From Promethearchaeota archaeon (GTDB taxonomy: Archaea > Asgardarchaeota > Lokiarchaeia > Sigyniarchaeales > SOKP01), in NCBI GenBank assembly GCA_019058445.1, contig JAHPZA010000001.1, forward strand, positions 141,439-205,438: a DNA stretch of 64,000 nucleotides. Direction: 5' to 3'. The position numbers and the translations under genes are program-made. Positions 54,057-63,225 of this stretch are shown here, piece after piece; position 1 is the first letter of the stretch; every line of letters begins with the position of its first letter. The notes under the pieces are model-generated. The model made no database searches. It was not told where the DNA came from and was given only the letters and a program-made list of their open reading frames with translations.

Positions 54057-54716
54057 TTAAGTCTCATTCTTGAATTGCGTAAGCATTAAATACCCTTGAA
54101 GTGCAAAGTAGGCAAATATCGTATACCAAATTACTTTTTGACTTATGATACCTAAGCCTTCATATGGTAGAAAATAGAACTGAATACCGATTAAAAGAAC
54201 TACAAGAGCGACTATAATTAGATATAATAGCATTCTGGGAAGATCCTTATTTAAATAAAAGGCAATTAAATAGAAAATCCACGTAAACAACAAAAAGATG
54301 TAAGTAAACAGAGCAAGATAATAATTGTAATAAAAAATTATCAGTAACATAAAAGTACAGGCAAATAAGACTCCACATATAATCCCTAAAGCAGCAGCTG
54401 CTTTTTGAACAGATGCAGTAAAGAAATGATATGAGGCTATTAACCCGGGAATTAGAAAAATGCTGAACAAAATAGAGCCAGTACCAGCAATTATCCTCGA
54501 AATCGTATTATCCTTCCCAGAGTGAGATACGGTTCTTACCAAATCACCAAGATAATTTTTCGCAAGTGAAAACCCCGGAGAAGTTGGATCCATTTCCGAA
54601 CCACCTCCATAAAAGAACATTGCGATGGTTGTCAGAACTACATATCCAACACAACCAATTATACTTAGCACAAAAGCTATTTCTTTCCAGTTTTTAACAT
54701 TCATTTTCAATCTCAA
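54057..54716 (-). CDS. Membrane protein, DUF998-like
   Basis: 219 residues with six hydrophobic segments (about 15-35, 70-90, 95-125, 130-150, 160-178 and 190-212). The loop after helix 1 (DPTSPGFSLAKNYLGDLVRTVSHSGKDN) resembles the conserved F-S-x-x-x-N-x-L-S-D loop of DUF998 proteins. The true start may be MNVKNWKE, four codons in. Function unknown. Confidence 0.62.
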   Translation of the reverse strand: MRLKMNVKNWKEIAFVLSIIGCVGYVVLTTIAMFFYGGGSEMDPTSPGFSLAKNYLGDLVRTVSHSGKDNTISRIIAGTGSILFSIFLIPGLIASYHFFTASVQKAAAALGIICGVLFACTFMLLIIFYYNYYLALFTYIFLLFTWIFYLIAFYLNKDLPRMLLYLIIVALVVLLIGIQFYFLPYEGLGIISQKVIWYTIFAYFALQGYLMLTQFKNET

Positions 54717-54892
54717 TTTAAAATCTTATATTTTATAAATTAAGTATTATTTCTTGCTTAAAATAAATATAACTTATTGTTTTAAACGAAATTTTTTGTA
54801 TTTACAAGTCCTGCAAACAATCTAAATTCAGGAACATACCCTCTCAAAACTTCCACTTAAAGTATTAAATAAATCATTCATTTAGTTGATCT

Positions 54893-55894
54893 ATGGGAAA
54901 ATTAGATGGAAAAGTAGCATTAATCACTGGAGCGGCTGGTGGAATTGGAAAAGCAACTTCAAAACTCTTTCTTGAAGAAGGTGCTAAAGGAGTGGTAATG
55001 GCAGATATTTGGGATGAAATGGGTGAAAAAACAGCAAAAGAACTCGGACCAAATGCGAAATATATTCATACAGATGTTTCTCAAGAAACCGATATAAAAA
55101 AGGCTATTGATTTCGCTGTTGATGAATTTGGACAACTTGATATCATATTCTCAAACGCTGGTAATCCGGGTCCTGTAGGAGTAATTGAAGATATTCCGAC
55201 TGACGAATTTGATCTTACCGTTGCTATTCATCTTCGCGCCGCGTTCTTATGCATGAAACATTCTATACCAATAATGAAAAAACAGGGTTCAGGATGTTTT
55301 ATAACTACAAGTTCGGTCGCGGGTTTTCAACAAGGGTTGGGTACACTACCATACTCACTTTCTAAGGCGGGAATTATACAACTTACACGAATTGCCGCTG
55401 TGGAATTAGGGGCGTATGGAATAAGAGCAAACGCTATTGCGCCAGGAGGCATATCGACAGGTATTTTTGGTCAAGGATTTGGTTTATCTCCTGAAGTAGC
55501 GGTAAAATTTGGGAAAATGATTAAAGACATTCTTGCGATTTATCAGCCTATTCCGCGTGCAGGGTTACCGGAAGATATTGCACATGCAGCTTTATTTCTC
55601 GCAGAAGATTCAAGCAGTTTTATTACTGGAGAAACTCTTAAAGTAGATGGTGGGCTTCTATCTGGAAGGATACCGCAAGATCCTGAAGAGCTTATGGAAA
55701 AATATTTTAACATTATAGCTCAATTAGATCCGGAAGATCAGAAAATCGTAATTGCTAAGATAGGAGAAGGCGCTCAGAAAGCCACTAAGGATATGAAATA
55801 TTTAAAACCGATCGCTCGGGAACAAATGCTCAAAAGGATGCAGAAATTAATGAAAGTACAACAAAAACTCATGAAAGAATCGGCCAAGAAATAA
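54893..55894 (+). CDS. Short-chain dehydrogenase/reductase (SDR) with C-terminal extension
   Basis: 333 residues. Classical SDR: cofactor motif TGAAGGIGKA (about 12-21), NAG in FSNAGNPGP, catalytic Ser in ITTSSVAG, YSLSKAG (Tyr-x-x-x-Lys, about 155-161) and the C-terminal SSFITGETLKVDGGLL. The NAD-type Asp (MADIWDE) follows strand 2. Beyond residue 260 is a ~70-residue helical, Lys-rich tail absent from typical SDRs. Substrate unknown. Confidence 0.9.
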   Translation: MGKLDGKVALITGAAGGIGKATSKLFLEEGAKGVVMADIWDEMGEKTAKELGPNAKYIHTDVSQETDIKKAIDFAVDEFGQLDIIFSNAGNPGPVGVIEDIPTDEFDLTVAIHLRAAFLCMKHSIPIMKKQGSGCFITTSSVAGFQQGLGTLPYSLSKAGIIQLTRIAAVELGAYGIRANAIAPGGISTGIFGQGFGLSPEVAVKFGKMIKDILAIYQPIPRAGLPEDIAHAALFLAEDSSSFITGETLKVDGGLLSGRIPQDPEELMEKYFNIIAQLDPEDQKIVIAKIGEGAQKATKDMKYLKPIAREQMLKRMQKLMKVQQKLMKESAKK

Positions 55895-55936
55895 GACAAT
55901 TTATTTGATGTGTTTTTGTAAGAAAAAAGAAAAAAA

Positions 55937-56113
55937 TCTAGACTCAGGAACACACCCCCTCATTAATCGCGACTTACCATTTTTCATCATGCTTACCACT
56001 TCACACACACTTGACTTCACTCCTGAACATTCAAAGCCCGAACCACGAGTCCTTTTTCAACACCACACACTCGTGCTGTTGAGAACAGCGGGCTAAATAG
56101 GTCGCCCGGAAGC
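55937..56113 (-). repeat. Left copy of the 23S rRNA 3'-end/trailer direct repeat
   Basis: Matches 62370-62551 in the same orientation. Bases 56017-56113 are identical to 62455-62551 (97 of 97); the outer ~80 bases are diverged (shared CTCAGGAACACACCCCCTCA and CTTACCACTTCACAC). It includes the last ~40 bases of 23S rRNA plus its trailer with the same hairpins. The small ORF at 55905-56096 lies inside it and is not treated as a gene. Confidence 0.95.
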
Positions 56114-57191
56114 ATTCTATTATCTACATTTCTATTCTGTTTAAATCATAACTGATTTCATGATCACTCTGATAAGAATGTAAAGTTATTTAAAGTTAAA
56201 AAAGGAGACTTTTATTGCTAAAATTATCGAGAACATCTGCCGAAATATCAATAAAATGATAGCAACAAAAATCTCTAAATTAAAATAATATCATCATATA
56301 TAAAGAAAAAAATAAAATCTAATACTCTCATATTAAAATTAAATAAGAACATATTTTTTTTTTTGATAGAATAGTGTAAATAGAAAGAAATGATCTTGAA
56401 TTATTGAAAACTATTAGTCTCTTGATTTTTTTAAAATAATTTAAACTCATTTATAGTGAAGTTTTTATATATAAGATACAAAATTTTAATGAGTTACAAG
56501 GATTTTTTCATAAAAATTTTCTTGTAGCTCAACAAGGAGTAAAAAAGAGAACATTTGCCAAAAAAATCAAATTATTTTGGTTAAACAACACGTCGCGTTG
56601 ATATTTGGCACGTTTTCTTTTATATCTCCTTTAACTATTTAAAAAATCTTGTTGTTTAAAAATATTAGTTTTTACCTATCTATACTTTACTTTATTTTTT
56701 CATAAAAATTGCGACGTGTGTTAAATTGATAATTTTATTTAAAAATTCTAGTCTTGAATCCTACAAAGAATTTATTTTTATTACGCGAGTATCTACTCAA
56801 AAAGAATTAAATAGCAAGTCTTTTAGAAACTTATATCATTTTCAATTTCTTAGGGAGTTTTCTTGGGATGATAATAATTATTATGGTAATATAAGTAAAA
56901 GTTTTAAAAATTTCTTTATTATTCGTAAAACATCATTAGAAAAGGTTAATACGATATATTTAAAATTATGATCAACCTATTTATGGGGAATTGAATAATA
57001 TTTATGCTTCTAAATTTCTTTTTTTCTTTCTTTTTATTTTGTATAAATAAAAATGATAAAGTTAAATATATCTTACACAAAACAGTTTACTGAAAAAACA
57101 ATAATTACAGGGTATTAATTTTATAATATTTGCTTAAAGATTAATTATAGTTTTATTCATTGTGATATGTATTTTAATAGTGTTAAAGTTC
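56114..57191. other. Long non-coding stretch with inverted repeats, left edge of second accessory segment
   Basis: About 1.1 kb with no convincing gene (an 81-codon frame at 56726-56971 has no ribosome site or domain). Structures seen: GAGTTACAAG (56491-56500) with CTTGTAGCTC (56521-56530), 9 of 10 pairs; TGCCAAA (56556-56562) with TTTGGCA (56604-56610); ACACGTCGC (56588-56596) with GCGACGTGT (56711-56719). These could be element ends, regulator sites or a small RNA. Confidence 0.45.
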
Positions 57192-57542
57192 CTATAATTC
57201 TGTCTCAATTTTTTCTATTTTCTTTAACTGCTTAAGCTCTTTACCCAAAAAATTATGGAGCTCTACAACAGCTCTTTTTGTCATTATTAACTCACATTGT
57301 AATTCAACAGTTAATAGTTGTTCTGACATCCTTTTTTCAATATCATCTTTATTTAAGTTTTGCTCCAAAAGTTCATTATTTTTTATTATTAAACTATTTG
57401 TATCAATATTTACAAAACTCAATCGAAAATCATATGGGTTTCTAAAACCTCCAATGGCTCCTGTTACATAGTACTTTTCAAAATTTTGAGCCTTAATATA
57501 TTTTTTCTTTGGTTGATATTTTTTTAAAGTCTGATCCTCCAA
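57192..57542 (-). CDS. Small DUF3467-like protein
   Basis: 116 residues. NPYDFRLSFVNIDTN (about 38-52) and LTVELQCELIMTKRAVVELHNFLGKELKQL (about 75-105) recall DUF3467, small proteins of unknown function often near mobile elements. The match is by eye. Its start is six bases after the stop of the winged-helix-like gene, so the two form an operon. Confidence 0.5.
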   Translation of the reverse strand: MEDQTLKKYQPKKKYIKAQNFEKYYVTGAIGGFRNPYDFRLSFVNIDTNSLIIKNNELLEQNLNKDDIEKRMSEQLLTVELQCELIMTKRAVVELHNFLGKELKQLKKIEKIETEL

Positions 57543-57548
57543 ATATAA

Positions 57549-58256
57549 TCATCTCTTTATATTTTCCAATAATATTATTTCAGGTAAGGGATTCGTGTTA
57601 TCATCTTTTGGATTACTAGAAACAGAGGTAGTTAGTCGAATTGACGTTCTTACCCTTTTATGAAGCATTAGATTAGTAAACTCTCTCAACCTTCTATGAA
57701 AAATTTCCTCTGGTTGATATGATTGATGTAAGATTTTTTGTTTTTCAAAAGATTCTTGAATTTCATCCCTACTAAAAACATTATCAATATCCTTTTCATT
57801 ATAAATCAGATCTGAAATACTTTGTTTTAATGATGCATAAATATTTAAACCACTTTTAGTAATGTAAAATCTATTATCATCAGTTTTTTTAAACAAAAAG
57901 CCAATAGATTTAGAAATTTTAGGTAAGTTAATATTGTGTGGTATTTTTATAGCACTATCAGGATTAAAAGCTTTCTTATTCGTTAGATGCATAATGAATT
58001 TTTCCTTGTCATTAAGCCTATTATAAATTTCTGACTCAATTATCTTAAATTTTGAACCATTTATTTGTATTTTTGGACAATAGTTTTGTATTAGATTAAA
58101 TATTGTAAAGTATTTCTGAATGGTTATCCAATGACGATCAATATTTTTTAGTGATTTAATTTCATTTATATTATATTCTTTATCCTCTTCTAACAGATTC
58201 AAATTGAGTATTAATGACATTGTAATATTTAATGGATCTTTTGTGATTTCAAACAC
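57549..58256 (-). CDS. Winged-helix-like regulatory protein, unknown
   Basis: 235 residues. Segments with helix-turn-helix character: INEIKSLKNIDRHWITIQKYFTIFNLIQNY (25-55) and LPKISKSIGFLFKKTDDNRFYITKSGLNIYASL (wing-like strand and helix, about 112-145). The C-terminal part has a basic stretch (HRRLREFTNLMLHKRVRTSIRL). It is probably the regulator for this small operon. Confidence 0.5.
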   Translation of the reverse strand: MFEITKDPLNITMSLILNLNLLEEDKEYNINEIKSLKNIDRHWITIQKYFTIFNLIQNYCPKIQINGSKFKIIESEIYNRLNDKEKFIMHLTNKKAFNPDSAIKIPHNINLPKISKSIGFLFKKTDDNRFYITKSGLNIYASLKQSISDLIYNEKDIDNVFSRDEIQESFEKQKILHQSYQPEEIFHRRLREFTNLMLHKRVRTSIRLTTSVSSNPKDDNTNPLPEIILLENIKR

Positions 58257-58362
58257 CTAATTTTTGTCGATATTTTCATTATAATGAAAATAATTTTAAT
58301 TTATAAATATATTTTCTATTTTCTATAATTTAAAGGTTGCACTTTTTTTATTGTAGTGAAAA

Positions 58363-59064
58363 TCACCTAATTATCTTTGAACAATAGTAAAAATTGTATA
58401 CGATATAAAATATTTTGTTACATCGATTACATTTTATAATATAACTCTCAAAACTTTCAAAATTATTATTATTTTCTTCAATAAATTCCTCCAAATCATT
58501 CGAACATTCACATTTTATCCTTACTACAAAATGGAAAATGTTATTTATAAATTCATAATGTATTGTATAATCATTTCCGTCTTTCGGTAAATTATGTCCG
58601 TCATGAGGAAGATTGATATTGTATCTTTCTTCTAATTCTTTCACTTTATTTTCTATTATTTTATCAGTATGTTCTTCAAATTGAAAGTTATCCCAAAATA
58701 ACCTAACAAAATCTTCTTTATTTATATATATATGATTATTTTCTTCATCTTTTAGATCAAAAAAATTAGACAATTCTTTACATATCCCTTTTTGCTTTAA
58801 TTCATTATAAACCATTTCTCCTACTGGTTTACTGAGAGTGCAATCTAGTTTAGTAACATGATGTCCTTTCCTATCTTTACGTGATTTGTAAATAGTCAGA
58901 TCATGTTTTTCTAGTGCTCTACAATTTAATTCATCGTCAAATAAGTCCGTTTTAAAGATATTTGGATTTCCTAAATGACAGATAAAATAAATTAAAAGTG
59001 GATGCTCATTGGCTATATCATATAATAATGCTGAATTATGCAAATATGCTAATGTAGTTTTCAT
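58363..59064 (-). CDS. Unknown protein with winged-helix-like N terminus and C-terminal Cys pairs
   Basis: 233 residues. The N-terminal 90 residues resemble a regulator domain (HPLLIYFICHLG ... LEKHDLTIYKSRKDRKGHHVTKLDCTLSKPVGEMVYNELKQKG). The C-terminal region holds CECS and CNRC pairs with nearby His, a likely zinc site. No enzymatic motif found. Lies between the winged-helix operon and the RNase H gene on the same strand. Confidence 0.45.
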   Translation of the reverse strand: MKTTLAYLHNSALLYDIANEHPLLIYFICHLGNPNIFKTDLFDDELNCRALEKHDLTIYKSRKDRKGHHVTKLDCTLSKPVGEMVYNELKQKGICKELSNFFDLKDEENNHIYINKEDFVRLFWDNFQFEEHTDKIIENKVKELEERYNINLPHDGHNLPKDGNDYTIHYEFINNIFHFVVRIKCECSNDLEEFIEENNNNFESFESYIIKCNRCNKIFYIVYNFYYCSKIIR

Positions 59065-59156
59065 CTTAATAAAAAGGATTTTTACCTATAATTAATCATT
59101 TTAATTTTAACAAATTTAAATATTATCAAATTATTTAAATTTAAAAAAAAATTATC

Positions 59157-59600
59157 TCAAATTTTTTTAAAGCCTTTAGAATCTAATATATCATTACATA
59201 ATTTATCACATTTTTGAATGAAAGCATTCCTACGTCCAATATGATAAAATTCTACTTTGCTGTATTTATTGCAGAGAGAATAGACTTTATTGCATAATTC
59301 AGACAGGTGTGGATAATTAATTCTCCAGTTTTTTTTAATCTGATTTACAGCTAATTTACTATCAGAATAGACTTTTATAACCCATCTCGTAAATTTCTCA
59401 GCTTCTTTTAAAGCATTAATAATAGCTAAATATTCAGCTGTATTGTTTGTTGCATTACCAATATACTCGCTTTTTTGATAAATAATTTCATCGTCTTTGA
59501 CATATATGAATGACCAGGAAGCAGGACCGGGATTCTTTCTAGCAGCTCCATCAACATAAATTTCCAATATTTCTCCTCGTTTCACAAGTTGTTTTTTCAC
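59157..59600 (-). CDS. rnhA: RNase HI-family protein
   Basis: 147 residues. Catalytic carboxylates: IYVDGAARKNPGPASW (Asp), NTAEYLAIINALKEA (Glu), VYSDSKLAVNQIKK (Asp) and a final Asp in NAFIQKCDKLCN where the family has N-x-x-A-D. Cuts RNA in RNA-DNA hybrids. The lack of a basic protrusion matches archaeal/bacterial RNase HI of the short type. Its presence inside the flanked segment may be cargo or a housekeeping copy. Confidence 0.87.
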   Translation of the reverse strand: MKKQLVKRGEILEIYVDGAARKNPGPASWSFIYVKDDEIIYQKSEYIGNATNNTAEYLAIINALKEAEKFTRWVIKVYSDSKLAVNQIKKNWRINYPHLSELCNKVYSLCNKYSKVEFYHIGRRNAFIQKCDKLCNDILDSKGFKKI

Positions 59601-59813
59601 TATTTTTCCTCAATAAATTACTTATCAATCAAATTTCTTTTAAAATCGCTAAAAATTTTAGAAGGATTTAAGTTTGACATCTATGTATTAAATAAAATCG
59701 ATGATATTTAAATCGAAAGTGTCTACAAGATGTTAAGAAAAATAGGAAAAAAATAAAAAAAAATCTAAAATCAGGTAAAACCCTCTTTATGATCACAAAT
59801 TTTTATTTTTACG

Positions 59814-60008
59814 TTATCCAATTCTTCTTTTCTTAAATGGGCCCTTTGCAAAAATTCTACCTCTTTCATCATGTCCAAGTTGCCAAACTTCACCACAATC
59901 TTCATTCGAACATACACCGATTACATTTTCATGAAAAATTGTTTTTGTGATTGTCATTTTTGACCTACAATGTGGACAAGATGATTTTTTGAATATTTCA
60001 AGATCCAA
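59814..60008 (-). CDS. Small zinc-ribbon protein
   Basis: 64 residues: CPHCRSKMTITKTIFHENVIGVCSNEDCGEVWQL (two Cys pairs 20 residues apart), a ribbon like those of TFIIS or ribosomal proteins, then a basic tail (GPFKKRRIG). Likely nucleic-acid binding. Confidence 0.6.
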   Translation of the reverse strand: MDLEIFKKSSCPHCRSKMTITKTIFHENVIGVCSNEDCGEVWQLGHDERGRIFAKGPFKKRRIG

Positions 60009-60419
60009 TTTAAAATCACCTTTTCAATAGTTTAATTGGTAATAGCTGTGTTAGCATTATTTGTTTTTCAAATCTTTTTTATTAACTTAATTTTTAATAA
60101 ATCATTTATTTGTTATCTAGTGCACAGAAGTTGTATATAAATGATAGGTTAATAGATTAGATCGTCCAGATCCGATCTAACAAAAAATCTCTGGATGTTC
60201 CGACATAACTCTCTCACCTTTTCTTTTCAACACAAAAATCCGTGACTTTGCCCATCCCCTCCATTAAAAGGCGAATTGAGGGGATTGTGTCGGTAACCGC
60301 AAATGTTGTTTTTAATTTTTTAAGTAAGGCCCTAAAGTAGTCAATTGACCTAAATTCGAAAGTAAAATTATTTATAAAAAGCTATAAAAACAAAAGAACT
60401 AAATTCTTGATCTTTTCTT
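60009..60419. other. Non-coding, strongly structured stretch downstream of the LAGLIDADG gene
   Basis: No gene seen. TTAGATCG (60157-60164) pairs with CGATCTAA (60173-60180), and ATCCCCTC (60254-60261) pairs with GAGGGGAT (60278-60285); both stems are perfect 8-bp. The GC content of 60230-60310 is well above the surroundings. It may be a remnant of the intron or element that carried the endonuclease. Confidence 0.4.
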
Positions 60420-60995
60420 TTAAGGAGAGAAAAATGATCTAATTCTCGCGCATTTATCAGGATGACGCAACGGAATTAGGCAAGCGAAATCTCTTATATT
60501 ATCGTGTCCTGTAATGTATAATTGATATACATTCCGGTCATTTGGTAGATAAACTCCGCTATGAATTGAAAATTGGTTTAATAGCTCTTGTAGAATGCAA
60601 ATTTTTATATTTTCTGAAGAATAGATTGAAAGCATGGGTTGATTCGTTCCCGTTGTCGTGGCGCTCCCTTCCGCGTCAAAAAAACCCGCTATCCATTGCT
60701 GTTGAAATTCTGGTTTAATTAATCTTACCAACTCTGGATTATTTTTAACTTCCAATATTTTGGTTACCAGCTCTTTATGAAAAAACCGGAGCCTATAATG
60801 AAGGCGATTAGTATGCGGTCTAATAATAATATCTTTATTAATCAAATCTCTGATGAGAGGTTGGATTTGTTCCAACCAACCTAGTGAGGCTGAATCTAAA
60901 TCAAATTCGTATCCTTTTTGGGGGCTAGTTCTTACATAGGCATCCTCGGCAACTCCGCAGATATACCAGAATTCTGAGAACAATTTAAATTCCAT
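60420..60995 (-). CDS. LAGLIDADG homing endonuclease-like protein
   Basis: 191 residues. Motif 1 region EFWYICGVAEDAYVR (about 8-22) is weak; motif 2 WIAGFFDAEGSA (about 101-112) is clear with the acidic residue. The spacing and LRFFHKELVTKIL / CILQELLNQFSIHSGVYL segments match archaeal rRNA-intron endonucleases. It stands alone, 1.5 kb from the 23S gene with its micro-introns. The first acidic site (VAED) may still be active; whether it cleaves the 23S gene is a guess. Confidence 0.75.
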   Translation of the reverse strand: MEFKLFSEFWYICGVAEDAYVRTSPQKGYEFDLDSASLGWLEQIQPLIRDLINKDIIIRPHTNRLHYRLRFFHKELVTKILEVKNNPELVRLIKPEFQQQWIAGFFDAEGSATTTGTNQPMLSIYSSENIKICILQELLNQFSIHSGVYLPNDRNVYQLYITGHDNIRDFACLIPLRHPDKCARIRSFFSP

Positions 60996-61189
60996 ATTAT
61001 TAGATTTTTAAAAGAAATGTTTAAAGCCTATGACCTACTTAACTTAGTGGTTTTTTTATAAGAGAAAAAGGAGAAAAAATCTTTAGAGTCCAATTAGAAA
61101 AATCTTTTTCAATACAATCCAATTTTTAATTAAAATTATTAAATTATTATTAAATTTTTTTTTAAGACAGGATATATTAATACGTTAAG

Positions 61190-62227
61190 ATGGAAGAAAT
61201 AAAACAATTCAAAGAAACCAATTCTCCAAAATTAATTTACATTGATCAAAATCATTGGTCAAAATTGGAAAGAGTATATCACGAAATCGAAAGAGATTCA
61301 ATAGTAGAAAATTTATTAGAGAAAATTTTTGACCTAAAAGAAAATGGGAAAATAAAAATTCTAATTGATATAAATCGTAAGATTGAGACATCTCAACGAG
61401 ATATTAAGGAAACACGAGAAAGGCTTACAGATTTAATGCTCGAGTTATCAGATGGTTATTTTGTTCTTCCTTTTTTAGTTCTTGAGGAATTTGAAATAAT
61501 GAATTATTTTAGTAGAAAACTAGGAATCCGTCAATATAATATATTAGATTTGGCAATCGGGCAAGAATTTCAACATTTAATGGTAGGAGAACCTTCTATT
61601 TCAAGTGATGAAATTGATAAGGATGAATTAAATCAAATTAATCATAAAATTCATGAATTAATTCAAAATCCATCATTTATTAAAGATATTTTTTGCAAAC
61701 CATCAGAAAGAGATGATGAAAGTAAGCTCAAATATATTAGAGATGCTGAAAATGTGCGTATACCGTTATATTCAATGGAAACAAATAGAGAGCGCAAAAT
61801 ATATCAAACAACTCATGATTTCACGCATTTAATGAGAAAAATTTTTAAAACATACAAAGTAACTGATGATTATATAGGAAAAATTCCAGATATTGATAGA
61901 GCATCAAATGCTTTGATGCTTCGTAATAACATTCCTAGAAATTTAGGGGAATATAAGGATAGATTAAAATTTATGAAAAATTTTCCCATGTTTTATACTC
62001 ACTGCACGTTAATAGGTTTCAGAGACAGAGATTTAAGACGTCAAATCCAAGCAAATGATTTGATAGATATTGTAAGTTTTGTATTACCAATTGTTTATTT
62101 TAATGTAGTCGTGGGCGAAACATATTTTATAAACTTAGCAAAACAAGCTAAACTAGATTCTGAATACAATTCTGCTCTGTTTAGTAAATTGTTAGAACTA
62201 AAAGAATATTTAGAAAATTTAAGTTAG
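61190..62227 (+). CDS. Probable PIN-like nuclease, unknown substrate
   Basis: 345 residues. It opens with LIYIDQNHWSKLERVY (about 14-29), the strand-Asp-Gln-Asn start seen in PIN-like toxins and phage-associated nucleases, then KILIDINRKIETSQ, LPFLVLEEFEIM (acidic), DIDRASNALMLRN and a C-terminal NDLIDIVSFVLPIVYFNVVVGETYF (about 297-321) resembling the last PIN strand. Assignment is tentative. It is next to the right repeat and transcribed toward the 23S trailer. Confidence 0.5.
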   Translation: MEEIKQFKETNSPKLIYIDQNHWSKLERVYHEIERDSIVENLLEKIFDLKENGKIKILIDINRKIETSQRDIKETRERLTDLMLELSDGYFVLPFLVLEEFEIMNYFSRKLGIRQYNILDLAIGQEFQHLMVGEPSISSDEIDKDELNQINHKIHELIQNPSFIKDIFCKPSERDDESKLKYIRDAENVRIPLYSMETNRERKIYQTTHDFTHLMRKIFKTYKVTDDYIGKIPDIDRASNALMLRNNIPRNLGEYKDRLKFMKNFPMFYTHCTLIGFRDRDLRRQIQANDLIDIVSFVLPIVYFNVVVGETYFINLAKQAKLDSEYNSALFSKLLELKEYLENLS

Positions 62228-62339
62228 CAGGTTAAACAAATTTTCTTCAGACATAAATAAACTTAAGCAATCATAATTGAAGTTGTTTTAATATGTCAAT
62301 TAACATTAAAATTTTAACGTTTTAGAATTATTTTTCATA

Positions 62340-62369
62340 AAAAAAATAAGAAAAAAATAAATAAAAAAA
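62340..62369 (-). terminator. Poly-T terminator of the 23S rRNA transcript
   Basis: On the minus strand a series of T runs (seven T, then TATTTA, seven T, then CTTA, seven T) directly follows the trailer hairpins; archaeal termination uses such T tracts. Confidence 0.6.
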
Positions 62370-62551
62370 TCTTAACTCAGGAACACACCCCCTCACCAAT
62401 CGCTTCTTTTCTTGCCATTATTCAACACGCTTACCACTTCACACGCACTTAACCTCACTCCTGAACATTCAAAGCCCGAACCACGAGTCCTTTTTCAACA
62501 CCACACACTCGTGCTGTTGAGAACAGCGGGCTAAATAGGTCGCCCGGAAGC
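62370..62551 (-). repeat. Right copy of the 23S rRNA 3'-end/trailer direct repeat
   Basis: Contains the end of the 23S gene and its trailer. Forms a three-way junction: AGCCCG (62473-62478) with CGGGCT (62527-62532), enclosing CACGAGT/ACTCGTG (62482-62488 with 62507-62513) and CTGTT/AACAG. Pairs with the left copy at 55937-56113, offset 6438 bases. Confidence 0.95.
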
Positions 62552-62599
62552 TCCCTACGTACACCCCTGTCTCACCAACCCCGTCTTTTACGGGTGCAC

Positions 62600-62860
62600 T
62601 CGTCCTAATCCCGCGGTTGCTGTCACCAGCCCCCGCTCTAATTAGTTTGACAAGCTAATCATTTGGACTATGATGCTATGTTTTGCGCTGCGCTACTGCG
62701 CTATGCTCCACGCTACTGCGCTTCGCACTGTAAAATGCACAATTGTAAAATAATACATGTCCGGCTGACTTCCGGCCTACACAGGGCATAAAGCCTTGTC
62801 AGCCGCATCAGCCCAAATCACAAACTCAGCAAAATAATCTTACGGAAAAGGAATGGATGA
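62600..62860 (-). other. Large expansion of helix 98 (ES39 region) in 23S rRNA
   Basis: Between GCCCCGAAAATAGTC and GTAAAAGACGGGG, where bacteria have a ~20-base hairpin, there are more than 200 bases. They include an internal repeat CGCTACTGCGCT (about 62691 and 62712) and a long stem (GCCGGAAGTCAGCCGG region). Large ES39 is a reported feature of Asgard ribosomes. Confidence 0.7.
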
Positions 62861-62874
62861 CTATTTTCGGGGCC

Positions 62875-62909
<35 letters not shown>

Positions 62910-63032
62910 TAGCGCGTAGCTGCCCGGCGATGCCTTGTCAGACAACCGGTACACCAGAGGCGCCGGCAAAATGTTCCTCTCGTACTGATTTTCCCTTACC
63001 CTCAGTCCTCCAACAAACCCAGTAGATAGAAT

Positions 63033-63075
<43 letters not shown>

Positions 63076-63107
63076 TTAATGGGCGTACAGCCCCACCCTT
63101 GGGAGTT

Positions 63108-63139
63108 ATGCGCTCATTTCCAATACACGGAAATAATAT
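63108..63139 (-). other. Hairpin insertion (32 nt) in 23S helix 91, candidate micro-intron
   Basis: Flanked by GAGCGCA direct repeats 32 bases apart. ATTTCC pairs with GGAAAT inside. GCGC/GCGC could form the central BHB helix with a 3-nt bulge on the 5' side, but the outer side has extra unpaired bases. Removal leaves a helix-91 hairpin about one base shorter than in other ribosomes. Confidence 0.5.
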
Positions 63140-63225
63140 GTGCGCTCCCAGGATAGGAAGAGCCGACATCGAGGAAGCAAGCCACGAGGTCGATAGGAGC
63201 TCTTACTCGTGACAACTCTGTTACC

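Noticed and set aside
55905..56096. 63-codon ORF after the SDR gene
   Set aside because: It lies within the 23S trailer/3'-end repeat; its sequence is explained by rRNA-derived DNA.
56726..56971. 81-codon ORF in the 1.1-kb gap
   Set aside because: No ATG start with ribosome site, no domain, composition like surrounding non-coding DNA.
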